Below, piece by piece: positions 24,891-35,437 of a stretch of DNA of 40,438 bases; position 1 is the first letter of the stretch; each line of letters opens with the position of its first letter. The stretch is from contig JBPOHD010000056.1 in the NCBI GenBank assembly GCA_052035955.1, positions 1 to 40,438 on the forward strand. The letters are read 5' to 3'. This DNA is from JAEUNJ01 sp052035955. Lineage in GTDB: Bacteria; Pseudomonadota; Gammaproteobacteria; Burkholderiales; Rhodocyclaceae. Below the pieces are notes generated by a model, which saw nothing but the letters and a program-made list of their open reading frames with translations, made no database searches and was not told where the DNA came from. The translations under genes were made by a program, and so were the position numbers.

Positions 24891-25466
24891 CTACTGGATG
24901 ATGAAGCTGCTGAAGTGCACGCTCATGACCGGTTCCTCGGGCGCCTCCGCCTTGCCGCCCTTGGCCTTCTTGGGCGGCGGGTTGACGATCAGGTTCACCG
25001 ATTCGCGGATCTCCTGGGCCAGGGCATCCTTGCCCTCCAGGGGCGAAAGCTGCGAGGGTTTCTTGCTCGAGAGCAGGCGCAGGATGCGGTCGCGGATTTC
25101 CGGGTTGTACTGCTTGATGACCTCGGCCTCCTGGGGCTCCGCCACCTTCAGCTCGACGATGACCTGGATGTACTGGGCCGCCGCCTGGTCGGGGCTCTCC
25201 GGCATCAGGTTGGTGGTGAAGGTCTCGAGCTTCAGGTAGGTGGGTGGCTTGGCCGCCTCGCCCTTCTTGTGCTTGACCTCCTTCTTGGGCGGCTCCTCGC
25301 CGTCCTCGCCTTCCTCGGCCGGCTTCTTCTTGAGCAGCAGGACTGCGGCACCGCCGCCCAGCACGAGCACCAGCACGCCGATGATGATGAACAGCAGCAT
25401 CTTCTTCTTCTTGGGCGGTGCCGCCGGCGCTTCCGCGGCGGCGTCCGCTTTCTTGGCCTCGGCCAT
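24891..25466 (-). CDS. fliL: Flagellar basal body protein FliL
   Basis: A 191-aa protein with a Lys/Ala-rich cytoplasmic start, one membrane helix (MLLFIIIGVLVLVLGGGAAVLLL, about residues 23-45), a highly charged linker (KKKPAEEGEDGEEPPKKE) and a periplasmic stomatin-like domain that binds around the stators. The C-terminus VMSVHFSSFIIQ is typical. It starts 36 nt after fliK. Confidence 0.94.
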   Translation of the reverse strand: MAEAKKADAAAEAPAAPPKKKKMLLFIIIGVLVLVLGGGAAVLLLKKKPAEEGEDGEEPPKKEVKHKKGEAAKPPTYLKLETFTTNLMPESPDQAAAQYIQVIVELKVAEPQEAEVIKQYNPEIRDRILRLLSSKKPSQLSPLEGKDALAQEIRESVNLIVNPPPKKAKGGKAEAPEEPVMSVHFSSFIIQ

Positions 25467-25502
25467 TACTCAGTCCTCCCGTTTCCGTCCCGCCCTCGCC
25501 CC

Positions 25503-26582
25503 TCAGGCGAAGGTGTCCACCAGGCCGCGGCCCTGTCGAATCCACATGGCATCGCGGGTGCCCGCGGCGGCGTCCGTCATCATGGACGCACCCAGGCCGC
25601 CTGCCTGGCTGCGCGAATTATCGCCCTTTTCGCGGCCCTCCGCCGGCGACTGGGGCGACTCGGAACCCACCTGCGCCTGGCCCAGCGTGACGCCGGCATC
25701 GGCGAGGATTTCCCGCAGCCGCGGCATCGAGGCTTCCAGGGTCTCGCGGACGGCGGCGTTGGCCGAGACGAAGAGGGCGGTCGCCTGGTCGCCGTTGACG
25801 GTCAGTGAAATCTCGACCCGTCCCAGTTGGGGCGGATTCAACACCAGGTCGGCGCGGCTCTGCTGGCTGCCCACCATCCAGGTCAGGCGTTCGCCGAGGG
25901 CCTCGCCGAAGGCGCGGGAGCCGACCGGGGCATCGATGCGCTGCGCCGGACGGGCCGCCTGGGCGGCGCCATCGGCGGCCCGCGCCGCCTGGGCGGCGGC
26001 CTGCATGGCGGCGGCATCGGCGCGCTGGCCGTCGACGGACAGGGACGCCAGTCCCCCGTCGGCCTCCAGGGCGGCGGCAAAGGATTCCGGCATGGCGGCG
26101 GCGGCAAGATTTGCCGCGGCGTCGGTGCGCCTTGCCGGCGGGTCGGAAACCGGTGCCGCATCGCCGGCGGCCGCCGTGCGCTCCAGGACGGCCGGGGTCA
26201 CGGGGACGGCCGGCGGGGCGAAAACGTCGGTGAGGACCGGGACGTCGTTGCCCGCATCCTCGCTGGCGTCCCTGGATCCGGTTGGTTCCCCCTCGCCTTT
26301 CAGGCCCAGGCCCAGGGCGGCCAGGAACCGGGGCAGCAGGGCGGCGATGCCATCGTCCGAAGATCCGCTCTGGGCGGGCGTTTCCGCGGCGCCTAACAGG
26401 ATCGCGGTGGCGTCGATGGTGCCGCCGGCCAGTTGTTTCTGCAGCAGGGCGGCGAAGGCCTCGGCGCCCAAGGGACCGGAGGCGGCACCGGCAGTGCCGG
26501 CCTCGGCGGACGCGGACGCCGCGGCGACGGCGCCATTGAGGCTGGCAGCGGCGGGATTCGGGGCGATGGCGATGTCGGGCAT
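25503..26582 (-). CDS. fliK: Flagellar hook-length control protein FliK
   Basis: A 359-aa, Ala-rich protein. The C-terminal hook domain is recognisable by LVLNPPQLGRVEISLTVNGDQATALFVSANAAVRE and MPRLREILADAGVTLGQAQV. The low-complexity N-terminal part is the ruler. The ATG at 26582 (MPDIAIAPNPAAAS) has AGGAAAA just upstream. In-frame codons further upstream run into an intergenic repeat. Confidence 0.92.
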   Translation of the reverse strand: MPDIAIAPNPAAASLNGAVAAASASAEAGTAGAASGPLGAEAFAALLQKQLAGGTIDATAILLGAAETPAQSGSSDDGIAALLPRFLAALGLGLKGEGEPTGSRDASEDAGNDVPVLTDVFAPPAVPVTPAVLERTAAAGDAAPVSDPPARRTDAAANLAAAAMPESFAAALEADGGLASLSVDGQRADAAAMQAAAQAARAADGAAQAARPAQRIDAPVGSRAFGEALGERLTWMVGSQQSRADLVLNPPQLGRVEISLTVNGDQATALFVSANAAVRETLEASMPRLREILADAGVTLGQAQVGSESPQSPAEGREKGDNSRSQAGGLGASMMTDAAAGTRDAMWIRQGRGLVDTFA

Positions 26583-26664
26583 GGCGTTTTCCTGGCGGAG
26601 GTTTGGCCCATAGATGCAAGGGGTATGCCATGGGAAGTGGAGCGTGGAAAGCCACGGCGTAACC

Positions 26665-26701
26665 CCCAAGGCACCAAGGACACCAAGGAGCACGAAGGAA
26701 G
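26665..26701. repeat. Short 9-nt-periodic repeat (CACCAAGGA type) between fliK and fliJ
   Basis: The run reads CCCAAGGCACCAAGGACACC followed by AAGGAGCACGAAGGAAG: about four degenerate copies of CACCAAGGA. It has the same 9-nt period and purine pattern as the arms of the element between fliQ and fliR. It looks like one arm of a related element. The rest of 26583-26836 shows nothing else that I can support. Confidence 0.6.
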
Positions 26702-26836
26702 CTCAAGCGCCGCGACCTCGGCATGGGGCGTCGTCGTCCCCGCCTGAAACCCCGGTGGTCCGCGACTCTTCCGCTCGGGGTCGCGGGGCCCGGCCGGCAG
26801 TGCAATGCCGGCCGTGGGCGGGGCGAGGGGAGGGGC

Positions 26837-27283
26837 CTACTCCTCGGCCGGACCGCGCCGGGCCGCGTGCTCGTCCTGGATCTTCTGCTCGCGCCGGTTC
26901 TCGGCCTGCTGCAGGCGGGCGTCGTGGCGCTGGGCGAGGGTGTCGAAGGCCTGGACCTTGCCGCGCCGGTCCAGCCATTCCTTCTGGCCGGCGGCGGTTC
27001 GCTGCCGGGAGGCTGCGACCTGTTGTTCTGCCTGGGTCACCGCCGTGTCGAGCTTGGCCAGGAAGGCCTGGAAATTGCCCCAGGCCTCGCGCCCCAGACC
27101 CTCCCTGGCGGCGGCGACGAAGCGGGCCTGGTATTCGGCCCGGTAGCCGACCAGCAGCTCCAGGCGCTTCGAGGCCTGCTGCTCGCCGGCCACCAGCTCG
27201 CCCAGCCGGCGCGCTGCCTCGTCCAGGCGCATCTGGGAGAGGTCGAGCAGGGACTGGAGGGGAAAGCGCGAGGACATGGTCAT
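26837..27283 (-). CDS. fliJ: Flagellar export chaperone FliJ
   Basis: A 148-aa, almost wholly helical coiled-coil protein with FPLQSLLDLSQMRLDEAARRLGEL and later AEQQVAASRQRTAAGQKEW. It links the FliI ATPase to the export gate. Two ATGs, 27283 and 27277, are possible starts; the first is given. It lies 58 nt after fliI. Confidence 0.92.
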   Translation of the reverse strand: MTMSSRFPLQSLLDLSQMRLDEAARRLGELVAGEQQASKRLELLVGYRAEYQARFVAAAREGLGREAWGNFQAFLAKLDTAVTQAEQQVAASRQRTAAGQKEWLDRRGKVQAFDTLAQRHDARLQQAENRREQKIQDEHAARRGPAEE

Positions 27284-27341
27284 GCGGGGCCGGAAGGCGG
27301 GTCTGTGCCCGGGGGACCGCGAACGGCGGTCGAAAGGGATT

Positions 27342-28781
27342 CTACGCTCCGAACAACTGACCCAAGTTGAAGAGGCTGCCCGCATAGTCGGCGCGTTCCT
27401 GCATGCCCTGCTGCAGGAAGGCCTCGAAGCGCGGATAGAGGGCGATGGCCTGGTCGAGCACCGGGTCGGAGCCGGGCTGGTAGGCGCCCACGGACAGCAG
27501 GTCGCGGGCCCGCTGGTATCGGGAATAGAGCTGCTTGAAACGGCGCACCCGCTCCAGGTGTTCGGGACTGATCAGGTTGGCCATGGCCCGGGAGACGGAC
27601 TGCTCGATGTCGATGGCCGGATAGTGGCCGGCATCGGCCAGATTGCGCGAGAGCACGATGTGGCCGTCGAGGATGGCCCGGGCGGCATCGGCGATGGGAT
27701 CCTGCTGGTCGTCACCCTCGGCCAGCACGGTGTAGAAGGCGGTGATGGAGCCGCCGCCCTCGGGGCCGTTGCCGGCCCGCTCCACGAGCTGCGGCAGGCG
27801 GGCGAAGACCGAGGGCGGGTAGCCGCGGGTCACCGGCGGTTCGCCGACGGCCAGGGCGATCTCCCGCTGGGCCATGGCGAAGCGGGTCAGGGAATCCATG
27901 ATCAGGAGAACGTGCCGGCCCTGGTCGCGGAAATGTTCGGCGATGGCGGTGGCCGTGGCGGCGCCCTGCAGGCGCATCAGCGGGCTGACGTCGGCGGGGG
28001 CGGCGACGACGACCGAGCGGGCCAGGCCCTCGGCCCCCAGGTTCTGCTCGATGAATTCCTTCACCTCCCGGCCCCGTTCGCCGATCAGCCCGACGACGAT
28101 GACCTCGGCGGCGGTGAAGCGGGCCATCATGGCGAGCAGCACGCTCTTGCCGACGCCGGAGCCGGCGAACAGCCCCAGGCGCTGGCCGCGGCCGACGGTG
28201 AGCAGGGCGTTGATGGCGCGTATGCCGACGTCGAGGCTGGTGGCGATCGGCGCCCGCGCCAGGGGGTTGAAGGGCCGGCTGGCCAGGGAACGGGTGCGCT
28301 TGGCGTCCAGGGGGCCGAGATTGTCCAGGGGCTTGCCGTTGCCGTCGAGCACCCGGCCGAGCAGGTGGTCGCCGACGACGATGTGTTTTGCCCGGTCGGT
28401 GGCGCGGCGGCGCGGCGCCGCCAGCTCGCCGATGCGCGGCACGGGCGGCAGGCTCTCCAGCGGCGTCACGCGGGCGCCGGGGGCGAGGCCGTAGACGTCC
28501 TCGGTGGGCATCATGAACAGGCGCTCGCCGGAAAAGCCCACCACCTCCGCCTCCACCGAGCCGCCGCCCGGCACCTCGATGCGGCAGCCGGAGCCCAGGG
28601 GCAGCTTGAGGCCGGCGGCCTCCATGACCAAGCCGTTGATGCGGGTGAGGCGGCCGGCGACCTGGAAGGGCGCCGCGCCCTCCACCCGCTGCCGGCAGGC
28701 CTTCAGGTAATCGCTCCAGGCGCCGTGGCCGGACTCGGCGGCGGCCGGGTCGGCGATCAGGGTTCCGTCTTCGACGACCAT
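27342..28781 (-). CDS. fliI: Flagellar export ATPase FliI
   Basis: A 479-aa F1-beta-like ATPase. The Walker A motif GSGVGKS has its lysine at about residue 212. GRGREVKEFIEQ-like and VLLIMDSLTRFAMAQREI (Walker B) segments follow, as does GEPPVTRGYPPSVFARLPQLVERAG. The ATG at 28781 (MVVEDGTLIADPAAAES) overlaps the fliH end by 25 nt. Longer in-frame codons upstream cover fliH in another frame and are rejected. Confidence 0.97.
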   Translation of the reverse strand: MVVEDGTLIADPAAAESGHGAWSDYLKACRQRVEGAAPFQVAGRLTRINGLVMEAAGLKLPLGSGCRIEVPGGGSVEAEVVGFSGERLFMMPTEDVYGLAPGARVTPLESLPPVPRIGELAAPRRRATDRAKHIVVGDHLLGRVLDGNGKPLDNLGPLDAKRTRSLASRPFNPLARAPIATSLDVGIRAINALLTVGRGQRLGLFAGSGVGKSVLLAMMARFTAAEVIVVGLIGERGREVKEFIEQNLGAEGLARSVVVAAPADVSPLMRLQGAATATAIAEHFRDQGRHVLLIMDSLTRFAMAQREIALAVGEPPVTRGYPPSVFARLPQLVERAGNGPEGGGSITAFYTVLAEGDDQQDPIADAARAILDGHIVLSRNLADAGHYPAIDIEQSVSRAMANLISPEHLERVRRFKQLYSRYQRARDLLSVGAYQPGSDPVLDQAIALYPRFEAFLQQGMQERADYAGSLFNLGQLFGA

Positions 28782-29422
28782 GCCGATTGGATGCCGAGGG
28801 TTTCCACGACGCGCCGCCAGCGCGCCTCCAGCCCGGCGTCCACCTGGCTGCCGCCGGCCTCCACCAGGCATTCGCCGGGCGACAGGCGGGGATCCTCGAA
28901 GATGCGGTGCCCGGCATGGGCGAGCTGGTCGCCGACGTGGGCGCGGACCAGGGATGCATCCGCCGGGTTCAGGTGGATCGCGGCATGCTGGTGGGGGAGC
29001 TGGACGAGGGCCTCGCGCACCACGTCCACCAGGGACTCGGGTTGCGTCGCCAGTTCGTGGCGCACCACCTGGCGGGCCAGGGCGAGGGCCAGGGCCGTCA
29101 CTTCCTCGCCCACCTCCTGCTCGAGGCCGGCCAGCCGGGCCTCCAGCGTGCGCGCGACGGCAGCCAGGCGGGCCGCCTCCCTGCGCACTTCCTCCTCGCC
29201 CGCCGCGCGGCCTTCGGCGTGCCCCTGCTGCAGGCCCTCCCGGTAGCCTTCCTCGCGGGCCTGGCGCTGGATCTCCTCCACCTCGGCGGCGGTGGGCAGG
29301 CGCACGGACGGTTCGGGAGGCGGTTCGGCGGCGGCCGGGGTCGCGGGCGTCGCCCTCGCCGGGGAGCCGTCGATGCTGCCCATCTCCCAGCGTTCCCAGG
29401 CGGTCAGGCCGGTGCCGGTCAT
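28757..29422 (-). CDS. fliH: Flagellar assembly protein FliH
   Basis: A 221-aa stator-like regulator of the FliI ATPase. It starts MTGTGLTAWERWEMGSIDG, has the Gly/Glu helical repeat EEGYREGLQQGHAEGRAAGEEE, and a C-terminal domain with LSPGECLVEAGGSQVDAGLEARW. The ATG at 29422 is preferred because upstream codons read through a REP cluster. Confidence 0.93.
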   Translation of the reverse strand: MTGTGLTAWERWEMGSIDGSPARATPATPAAAEPPPEPSVRLPTAAEVEEIQRQAREEGYREGLQQGHAEGRAAGEEEVRREAARLAAVARTLEARLAGLEQEVGEEVTALALALARQVVRHELATQPESLVDVVREALVQLPHQHAAIHLNPADASLVRAHVGDQLAHAGHRIFEDPRLSPGECLVEAGGSQVDAGLEARWRRVVETLGIQSAWSSKTEP

Positions 29423-29433
29423 GGATGCCTGCC

Positions 29434-29551
29434 GGTCGCGGCGGGGACGCCGCTCCTGCGGGAGGGCAGGGCGGAGGCTCGTTGCGGGAGCCTCGTCCCG
29501 GCGCGATGGCGGCGGCCGGAAAAACCCATCGCGGCGAGGATGTCGCTCCCA
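29434..29551. repeat. Cluster of three degenerate REP-like elements between fliG and fliH
   Basis: Parts at 29434-29461, 29483-29510 (inverted) and 29525-29551 share the CATCGCGGCG...GTCGCTCC(T/C) pattern of the REPIN units between fliO and fliN, with more changes. They fill much of the 208-nt gap at 29423-29630, where fliG and fliH are usually close together. Confidence 0.65.
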
Positions 29552-29630
29552 TGGATGGACATGGGGCCGGCCGCAGCGGGAACCGCGGCCCTGCATGACA
29601 GGTTCATCGACGGGTCGGCTCGACGCGGCA

Positions 29631-30638
29631 TCAGACCATCTGGTCGTCGCCGCCCTTGCCGCCGAGGACGATCTGTCCCTCGTCGGCCAGGCGGCGGGCG
29701 ATCTTCAGGATCTCCTTCTGCTCGGTCTCGACTTCCGAGAGACGCACCGGGCCGCGGGCCTCCAGGTCTTCCTTGAGCATCTCGGCGGCGCGCTGGGACA
29801 TGTTCTTGAACACCTTGTCGCGCAGTTCGGGCGAGGAACCCTTGAGGGCGAGGATGAGGGAATCGGACTGGATCTCGCGCAGCAGCAGCTGGATGCCGCG
29901 GTCATCGACGTCGAGCAGGTTCTCGAAGACGAACATCTCGTCGAGGATCTTCTGGGCCAGGTCGGGATCGTATTCGCGGACGTTGTCGAGGATGGAGGTC
30001 TCGGCGGCCTGGCCGACGAAGTTGAGGATCTCGGCGGCGTGGCGGATGCCGCCCATGGCGGTCTTCTTGATGTTCGAGGCCCCGGAGAGCAGGCGGGTCA
30101 GGGCGTCGTTGAGTTCCTTCAGCGCCGCCGGCTGGACGCCGTCCAGGGTGGCGATGCGCAGCAGCACGTCGTTGCGCAGGCGCTCGGTGAAGTGCTTGAG
30201 GATCTCGCCGGCATGGTCGAACTCCAGGTGCACCATGATGGTGGCGATGATCTGGGGGTGCTCGTTCTTGATCAGCTCGGCGACGGTGGCCGAATCCATG
30301 TACTTGAGGCTCTCGATGCCGGCCGTGTCGCCGCCCTGGAGGATGCGCGAGATCAGGTTGGCGGCCCGGTCGTCGCCCAGGGCCTTGGTCAGCATGGAGC
30401 GGATCATGCCTTCGTCCACGGCGACCGGGGAGCCCTTGGCGCCCACCGCCTCCAGTTCCTCGAGGACGGGCTCGACGCGCTCCCGGGGCACCGCCTTCAG
30501 GGCGGCCATGGCGGTGCCGAGCTTCTGCACCTCCCGCGGGCCCAGGTGCTTGAGGATCTCGGCCGCCTCGTCCTCGCCGAGGGAAAGGAGCAGCATGGCT
30601 CCCTTCTCGATGCCGTCTTCAGCGTTGTTCGCCGCCAC
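29631..30638 (-). CDS. fliG: Flagellar motor switch protein FliG
   Basis: A 335-aa C-ring protein. EDGIEKGAMLLLSLGEDEAAEILKHL opens it, EHPQIIATIMVHLEFDHAGEIL is in the middle domain, and the torque domain holds MFVFENLLDVDDRGIQLLLREI with the charged helix used against MotA. The start is a GTG at 30638, overlapping fliF by 20 nt. Confidence 0.98.
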   Translation of the reverse strand: MAANNAEDGIEKGAMLLLSLGEDEAAEILKHLGPREVQKLGTAMAALKAVPRERVEPVLEELEAVGAKGSPVAVDEGMIRSMLTKALGDDRAANLISRILQGGDTAGIESLKYMDSATVAELIKNEHPQIIATIMVHLEFDHAGEILKHFTERLRNDVLLRIATLDGVQPAALKELNDALTRLLSGASNIKKTAMGGIRHAAEILNFVGQAAETSILDNVREYDPDLAQKILDEMFVFENLLDVDDRGIQLLLREIQSDSLILALKGSSPELRDKVFKNMSQRAAEMLKEDLEARGPVRLSEVETEQKEILKIARRLADEGQIVLGGKGGDDQMV

Positions 30639-32244
30639 CGATCCACTCCCGGATCAGGTTCGCCACCAGCTTCGGATCCTTGCGGGCGATTTCCCGCGCC
30701 GCGGCGAGCTTCTCGTCGAAGCCGCGTTCGCCGGGAACGTGGTGGCCGTCGCCGGCCATGGCCAGCCCGGGCTCCGCCTGCCCGGCCTCCCGCGCCTCGG
30801 CGGCGGCGGCGACGAGCCGGTCGAAGAGGGGCTTGAAGACCCGCGTCCAGAGCAGGAAGGCCAGTACCGCGAAGGCCAGCCACTTGAGGGCCTCCTTGCC
30901 GCTGGCCTGCATTTCCGGATCCTTCCACACCGGGGTGGAAGGGGCCGCCGCATCGCTCGCCGTGAAGGGGGCGTTGACGACGTTGAGGGTGTCGCCCCGG
31001 TCCTTGTTGAAGCCCATGGCCTCGCGGACCAGGTCGTTGGCCTGCTTGAGTTCCGGCTCGCTGAGGCCGACGCTCTTGCCGGCCGCCTTCTTGTGGTTGA
31101 GGACGACGGCGACCGACAGCCGGCGTATGACGCCCGGCTGGCCGCGGGTGTGGCGCACGGTCTTGTCCAGTTCGTAGTTGGTGGTGGCGTTGCGCGTGTA
31201 GTTGAGGGGCTGGACGGTGGTCCCGCCGGGCCCGGTGGCCGGGGTCCCGGGCGCAGGCGGGGCGGTCACGGGGGCGGTGGCCGGCACCGGCGGCTGGTTG
31301 GAGAGGGCGCCGGGCACCCCGGCCGCATTCGGCTGGGTGGTGCCGGACTCGGCCGTCTGCTGGCTGCGGATGGCCGTGTCCGGGGTCGGGTTGGGCTTGT
31401 AGGTCTCCGCCACCTGGTCCACCAGCGAGAAGTCCACGTCGGCGGTCACCTGGGCCCTGACGTTGCCCTCGCCGACCAGGGGGGCGAGGATGGCCTCGAT
31501 GCGGCGGACCGTGTTCTCCTCGATCTCCCGGGTGAACTTCGACTGGTTGGGGTCGAGGCCGGTGTCCTTGGCGGAATCCTTCTTCGAGATCAGGTTGCCG
31601 TTCTGGTCCACCACGCTGACCGCCGTCGGCGACAACTGCGGGACGCTGGACGAGACGAGGTGGACGATGCCGGCCACCTGGGCGGCCTCCAGGGAACGGC
31701 CGGGCTGCAGGTTGAGCAGCACGGAGGCCGAGGGCTTCATCTCGTCGCGCAGGAAGGCGGTCTGCTTGGGGATGGCCAGGTGTACCCGGGCGCCCTGGAC
31801 GGCCGAGATGGTGGCGATGGTGCGGGAAAGCTCCCCTTCCAGGGCCCGCTGGTAGTTCACCTGCTCGACGAACTGGCTGGCGCCGAGCTTCTGCGTCTCC
31901 ATGACCTCGAAACCGACGAAGCCGCCCTTGGGCAGGCCCTGGGAGGCCAGGCGCAGGCGGATGTCGTGCACCTGGGTGGCGGGCACGAGGATGGCGCCGC
32001 CGCCCTCGGAGAACTTGTAGGGGATGTTCTGCTGCTGCAGGGCGGTGACGATCTGGCCGCCGTCCCGTTCGGACAGGTTGGAGAAGAGCACGCCGTAGCT
32101 GGGCGTCCGGGCCCACAGCCAGGCGGCGGCGAGGAGCGCGACGCCCAGGGCGACCGCCACCATGGCCCCTACCTTCTGCCTCGTGGACAGGCGGTTGAGC
32201 GCCTCGAAGGAGAAGGGAAATGCCTGGGCCGCCGCTTCCGCCAT
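30619..32244 (-). CDS. fliF: Flagellar MS-ring protein FliF
   Basis: A 541-aa protein with two membrane helices (VGAMVAVALGVALLAAAWLWA near the start and WLAFAVLAFLLWTRVFKPLF near the end) around a periplasmic region with ring-building motifs (YGVLFSNLSERDGGQIVTAL; VQGARVHLAIPKQTAFLRDE). The C-terminal tail binds FliG. It is the first gene of the operon, with a sigma-54 promoter about 70 nt upstream. Confidence 0.98.
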   Translation of the reverse strand: MAEAAAQAFPFSFEALNRLSTRQKVGAMVAVALGVALLAAAWLWARTPSYGVLFSNLSERDGGQIVTALQQQNIPYKFSEGGGAILVPATQVHDIRLRLASQGLPKGGFVGFEVMETQKLGASQFVEQVNYQRALEGELSRTIATISAVQGARVHLAIPKQTAFLRDEMKPSASVLLNLQPGRSLEAAQVAGIVHLVSSSVPQLSPTAVSVVDQNGNLISKKDSAKDTGLDPNQSKFTREIEENTVRRIEAILAPLVGEGNVRAQVTADVDFSLVDQVAETYKPNPTPDTAIRSQQTAESGTTQPNAAGVPGALSNQPPVPATAPVTAPPAPGTPATGPGGTTVQPLNYTRNATTNYELDKTVRHTRGQPGVIRRLSVAVVLNHKKAAGKSVGLSEPELKQANDLVREAMGFNKDRGDTLNVVNAPFTASDAAAPSTPVWKDPEMQASGKEALKWLAFAVLAFLLWTRVFKPLFDRLVAAAAEAREAGQAEPGLAMAGDGHHVPGERGFDEKLAAAREIARKDPKLVANLIREWIGGGEQR

Positions 32245-32314
32245 CGCTTTAATTGCCTCCTCTTTCCGCTTGATTTATCGGGAATTCCGCCTGCGCCGCA
32301 TTGTGCACGGCGCT

Positions 32315-32330
32315 AGCAAGGGGGGTGCCC
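32315..32330 (-). promoter_or_regulatory. Sigma-54 promoter of the fliF-R operon
   Basis: On the minus strand GGCAC (32329-32325) is followed by exactly five bases and TTGCT (32319-32315). This is the -24/-12 pattern of RpoN promoters. The start site would fall near 32303, giving a leader of about 60 nt before fliF. It needs an enhancer-binding activator; FlrC is encoded next door. Confidence 0.85.
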
Positions 32331-32337
32331 GGGAGAA

Positions 32338-32354
32338 GCGGCAATTTTTGCCGC
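32338..32354. promoter_or_regulatory. Perfect palindrome GCGGCAA-TTT-TTGCCGC, candidate activator site
   Basis: Seven-base arms around TTT lie between the divergent fliF and flrB genes, centred about 43 nt upstream of the predicted fliF start site. A near copy (12 of 14 arm positions) lies beside the fliE sigma-54 promoter. The two together suggest a binding site for the flagellar activator FlrC or a related regulator. A simple hairpin is the alternative. Confidence 0.55.
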
Positions 32355-32421
32355 CATTTCGGGGGCCGCCGACGGGGCGGTTTCCTTGTTTCGCGGGGGG
32401 GATTCTGCCATCATCGACCGC

Positions 32422-33614
32422 ATGGTCTCCCACGAACACCCGGCGCCGCCGGCCGCTGCCGCGGGTCCCTCCGCCGGCGAGTCGGAGCGGCTCGCCGAAG
32501 CCTTCCGCATCTTCAACCAGGCCTCCGAGGAACTTGCCACCGCCTACACCCAGCTCCAGGGGCAGGTGGCGGCCCTGACCGAGGAACTGGCCGCCGCCAA
32601 CGGCGCCCTGCGCCAGCAATACCAGGAGAAGGCCGCCCTGACGGAACGCCTGACCCTGCTCCTCGACGCCCTGCCGGCGGGCGTGGCCGTCCTCGACGGG
32701 GCCGACCGGGTGGTGCAGGCCAATCCGGCGGCCCGGGCCCTGCTCGGCGCCGATCCGGTGGGCGGCGACTGGCCTGCCCTGGCTGCCGCCCTGGCGCCCG
32801 CCGACAGCCCCGACGAGTACGCGACGGGGGCCGGGCGGCGCCTGGCCATGACGGTCAGCGCCCTGGACTCGGCGGGCGGCCGCATCGTCCTCTTCCACGA
32901 CATCACCGATGCCCACCGGCTGAAGGCCCAGGTCGAGCGCAACGAACGCCTGGCGGCCATGGGCGAGATGGCCGCCCAACTGGCCCACCAGTTGCGCACG
33001 CCCCTGGCGGCGGCCCTGCTCTATGCCGGCAACCTGGAGAACCCCGACCTGCCGGTGGCCTCCCGCACCGCCATCGCCGGCAAGACGGTGGACCGCCTGA
33101 AGCACCTGGAACGGCTGATCCGCGACATGCTGCTCTTCGCCCGCGGCGAGGCCCTGGGCCGCGAGCCCATCGCCGCGGCGGATCTGTTGCGGGAACTGGG
33201 ACACACCCTGGAGCCGCTCTGCCGCCAGCGCGGCGTCGCCTTTAGCGCCGAGGCCGGCGAGTCGGAGCTGGCCTTCAGCGGCAACCGCAAGGCCCTGTCC
33301 GGCGCCCTGACCAACCTGCTGGAGAACGCGCTGCAGGCGGTGGAGGCGGGCGGGACCATCGCGCTGTCGGTCCGGTCAGCCCCGGGCTGCGTGGAGTTCG
33401 TGGTCGCCGACAGCGGCCGCGGCCTGGACCCGGCGGCGGCGGCCCGGCTGTTCGAACCTTTCTTCACGACCCGGGCCGAAGGGACGGGCCTCGGCCTGGC
33501 CATCGCCCGCGGCGTCGCCCGCGCCCACGGCGGCGACATCCAGGTGGAATCGGCGCCGGGACAGGGCACCCGCTTCACCCTCAGCATTGCCCGCGGCGAG
33601 GAGGTCCGCGCCGC

Positions 33615-33618
<4 letters not shown>
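32422..33618 (+). CDS. flrB: Flagellar sensor histidine kinase FlrB (FleS-like)
   Basis: A 398-aa soluble kinase with no membrane helix. A coiled-coil start is followed by a PAS-like part (LLDALPAGVAVLDGADRVVQANPAARALLG) and a dimerisation box with H189 in AQLAHQLRTPLAAALLYAGNL. The ATPase part has NLLENALQAVE, DSGRGLDP and GTGLGLAIARGVARAHGG. It phosphorylates the adjacent FlrC during flagellar assembly. The ATG at 32422 is used; an in-frame ATG at 32386 would add 12 residues. It overlaps flrC by ATGA. Confidence 0.92.
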
Positions 33619-34988
<1,370 letters not shown>

Positions 34989-35008
34989 AGGGCCGCCATC
35001 CCTTGTGA

Positions 35009-35024
35009 TGGCATGCCGATTGCT
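35009..35024 (+). promoter_or_regulatory. Sigma-54 promoter of fliE
   Basis: TGGCAT (35009-35014), five bases, then TTGCT (35020-35024): a close match to the RpoN -24/-12 consensus. The start site would be near 35035, 34 nt before the fliE ATG. Confidence 0.88.
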
Positions 35025-35047
35025 AATACAATCGCCAGGCCATCCAC

Positions 35048-35064
35048 CCGGCAAAGCTTGCAGC
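35048..35064. promoter_or_regulatory. CGGCAA-AGC-TTGCAGC box in the fliE leader, candidate activator site
   Basis: It matches the palindrome at 32338-32354 at 12 of 14 arm positions with the same 3-nt spacer. It lies downstream of the predicted fliE start site; FlrC is known to use enhancers downstream of promoters in Vibrio. Two sites are too few to prove a motif. Confidence 0.45.
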
Positions 35065-35068
35065 CACC

Positions 35069-35398
35069 ATGTCCATCGACACGCGTAACCTCGACCTGAT
35101 GCTCTCCCAGTTGCGGGCGGCGTCCTCCGTCGCCCAGGGCAAGCCGGCGGCCGATGCCGGCGGCGCGGCCGGCGGCGCCGACTTCGCCCAGGTGCTGCAG
35201 AACACCATCGAGCAGGTGAGCCAGGCCCAGCAGGACGCCCAGAAGATGGCCGAGGACTTCGCCAGCGGCAAGGAAAACGTCAACCTGCAGGACGTGATGA
35301 TCAACCTGCAGAAGGCCAACCTCTCCTTCCAGCAGATGGTCCAGGTGCGCAACAAGCTCGTTTCCGCCTACCACGACATCATCAACATGCAGGTCTGA
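35069..35398 (+). CDS. fliE: Flagellar hook-basal body protein FliE
   Basis: A 109-aa protein that joins the MS ring to the rod. It starts MSIDTRNLDLMLSQLRAAS and has the family C-terminus ENVNLQDVMINLQKANLSFQQMVQVRNKLVSAY. It is transcribed away from fliF, downstream of flrC, from its own sigma-54 promoter. Confidence 0.97.
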   Translation: MSIDTRNLDLMLSQLRAASSVAQGKPAADAGGAAGGADFAQVLQNTIEQVSQAQQDAQKMAEDFASGKENVNLQDVMINLQKANLSFQQMVQVRNKLVSAYHDIINMQV

Positions 35399-35437
35399 CG
35401 CCCGGGCGTCGATCGTCGCCGCACCGAGGTCACCGTC

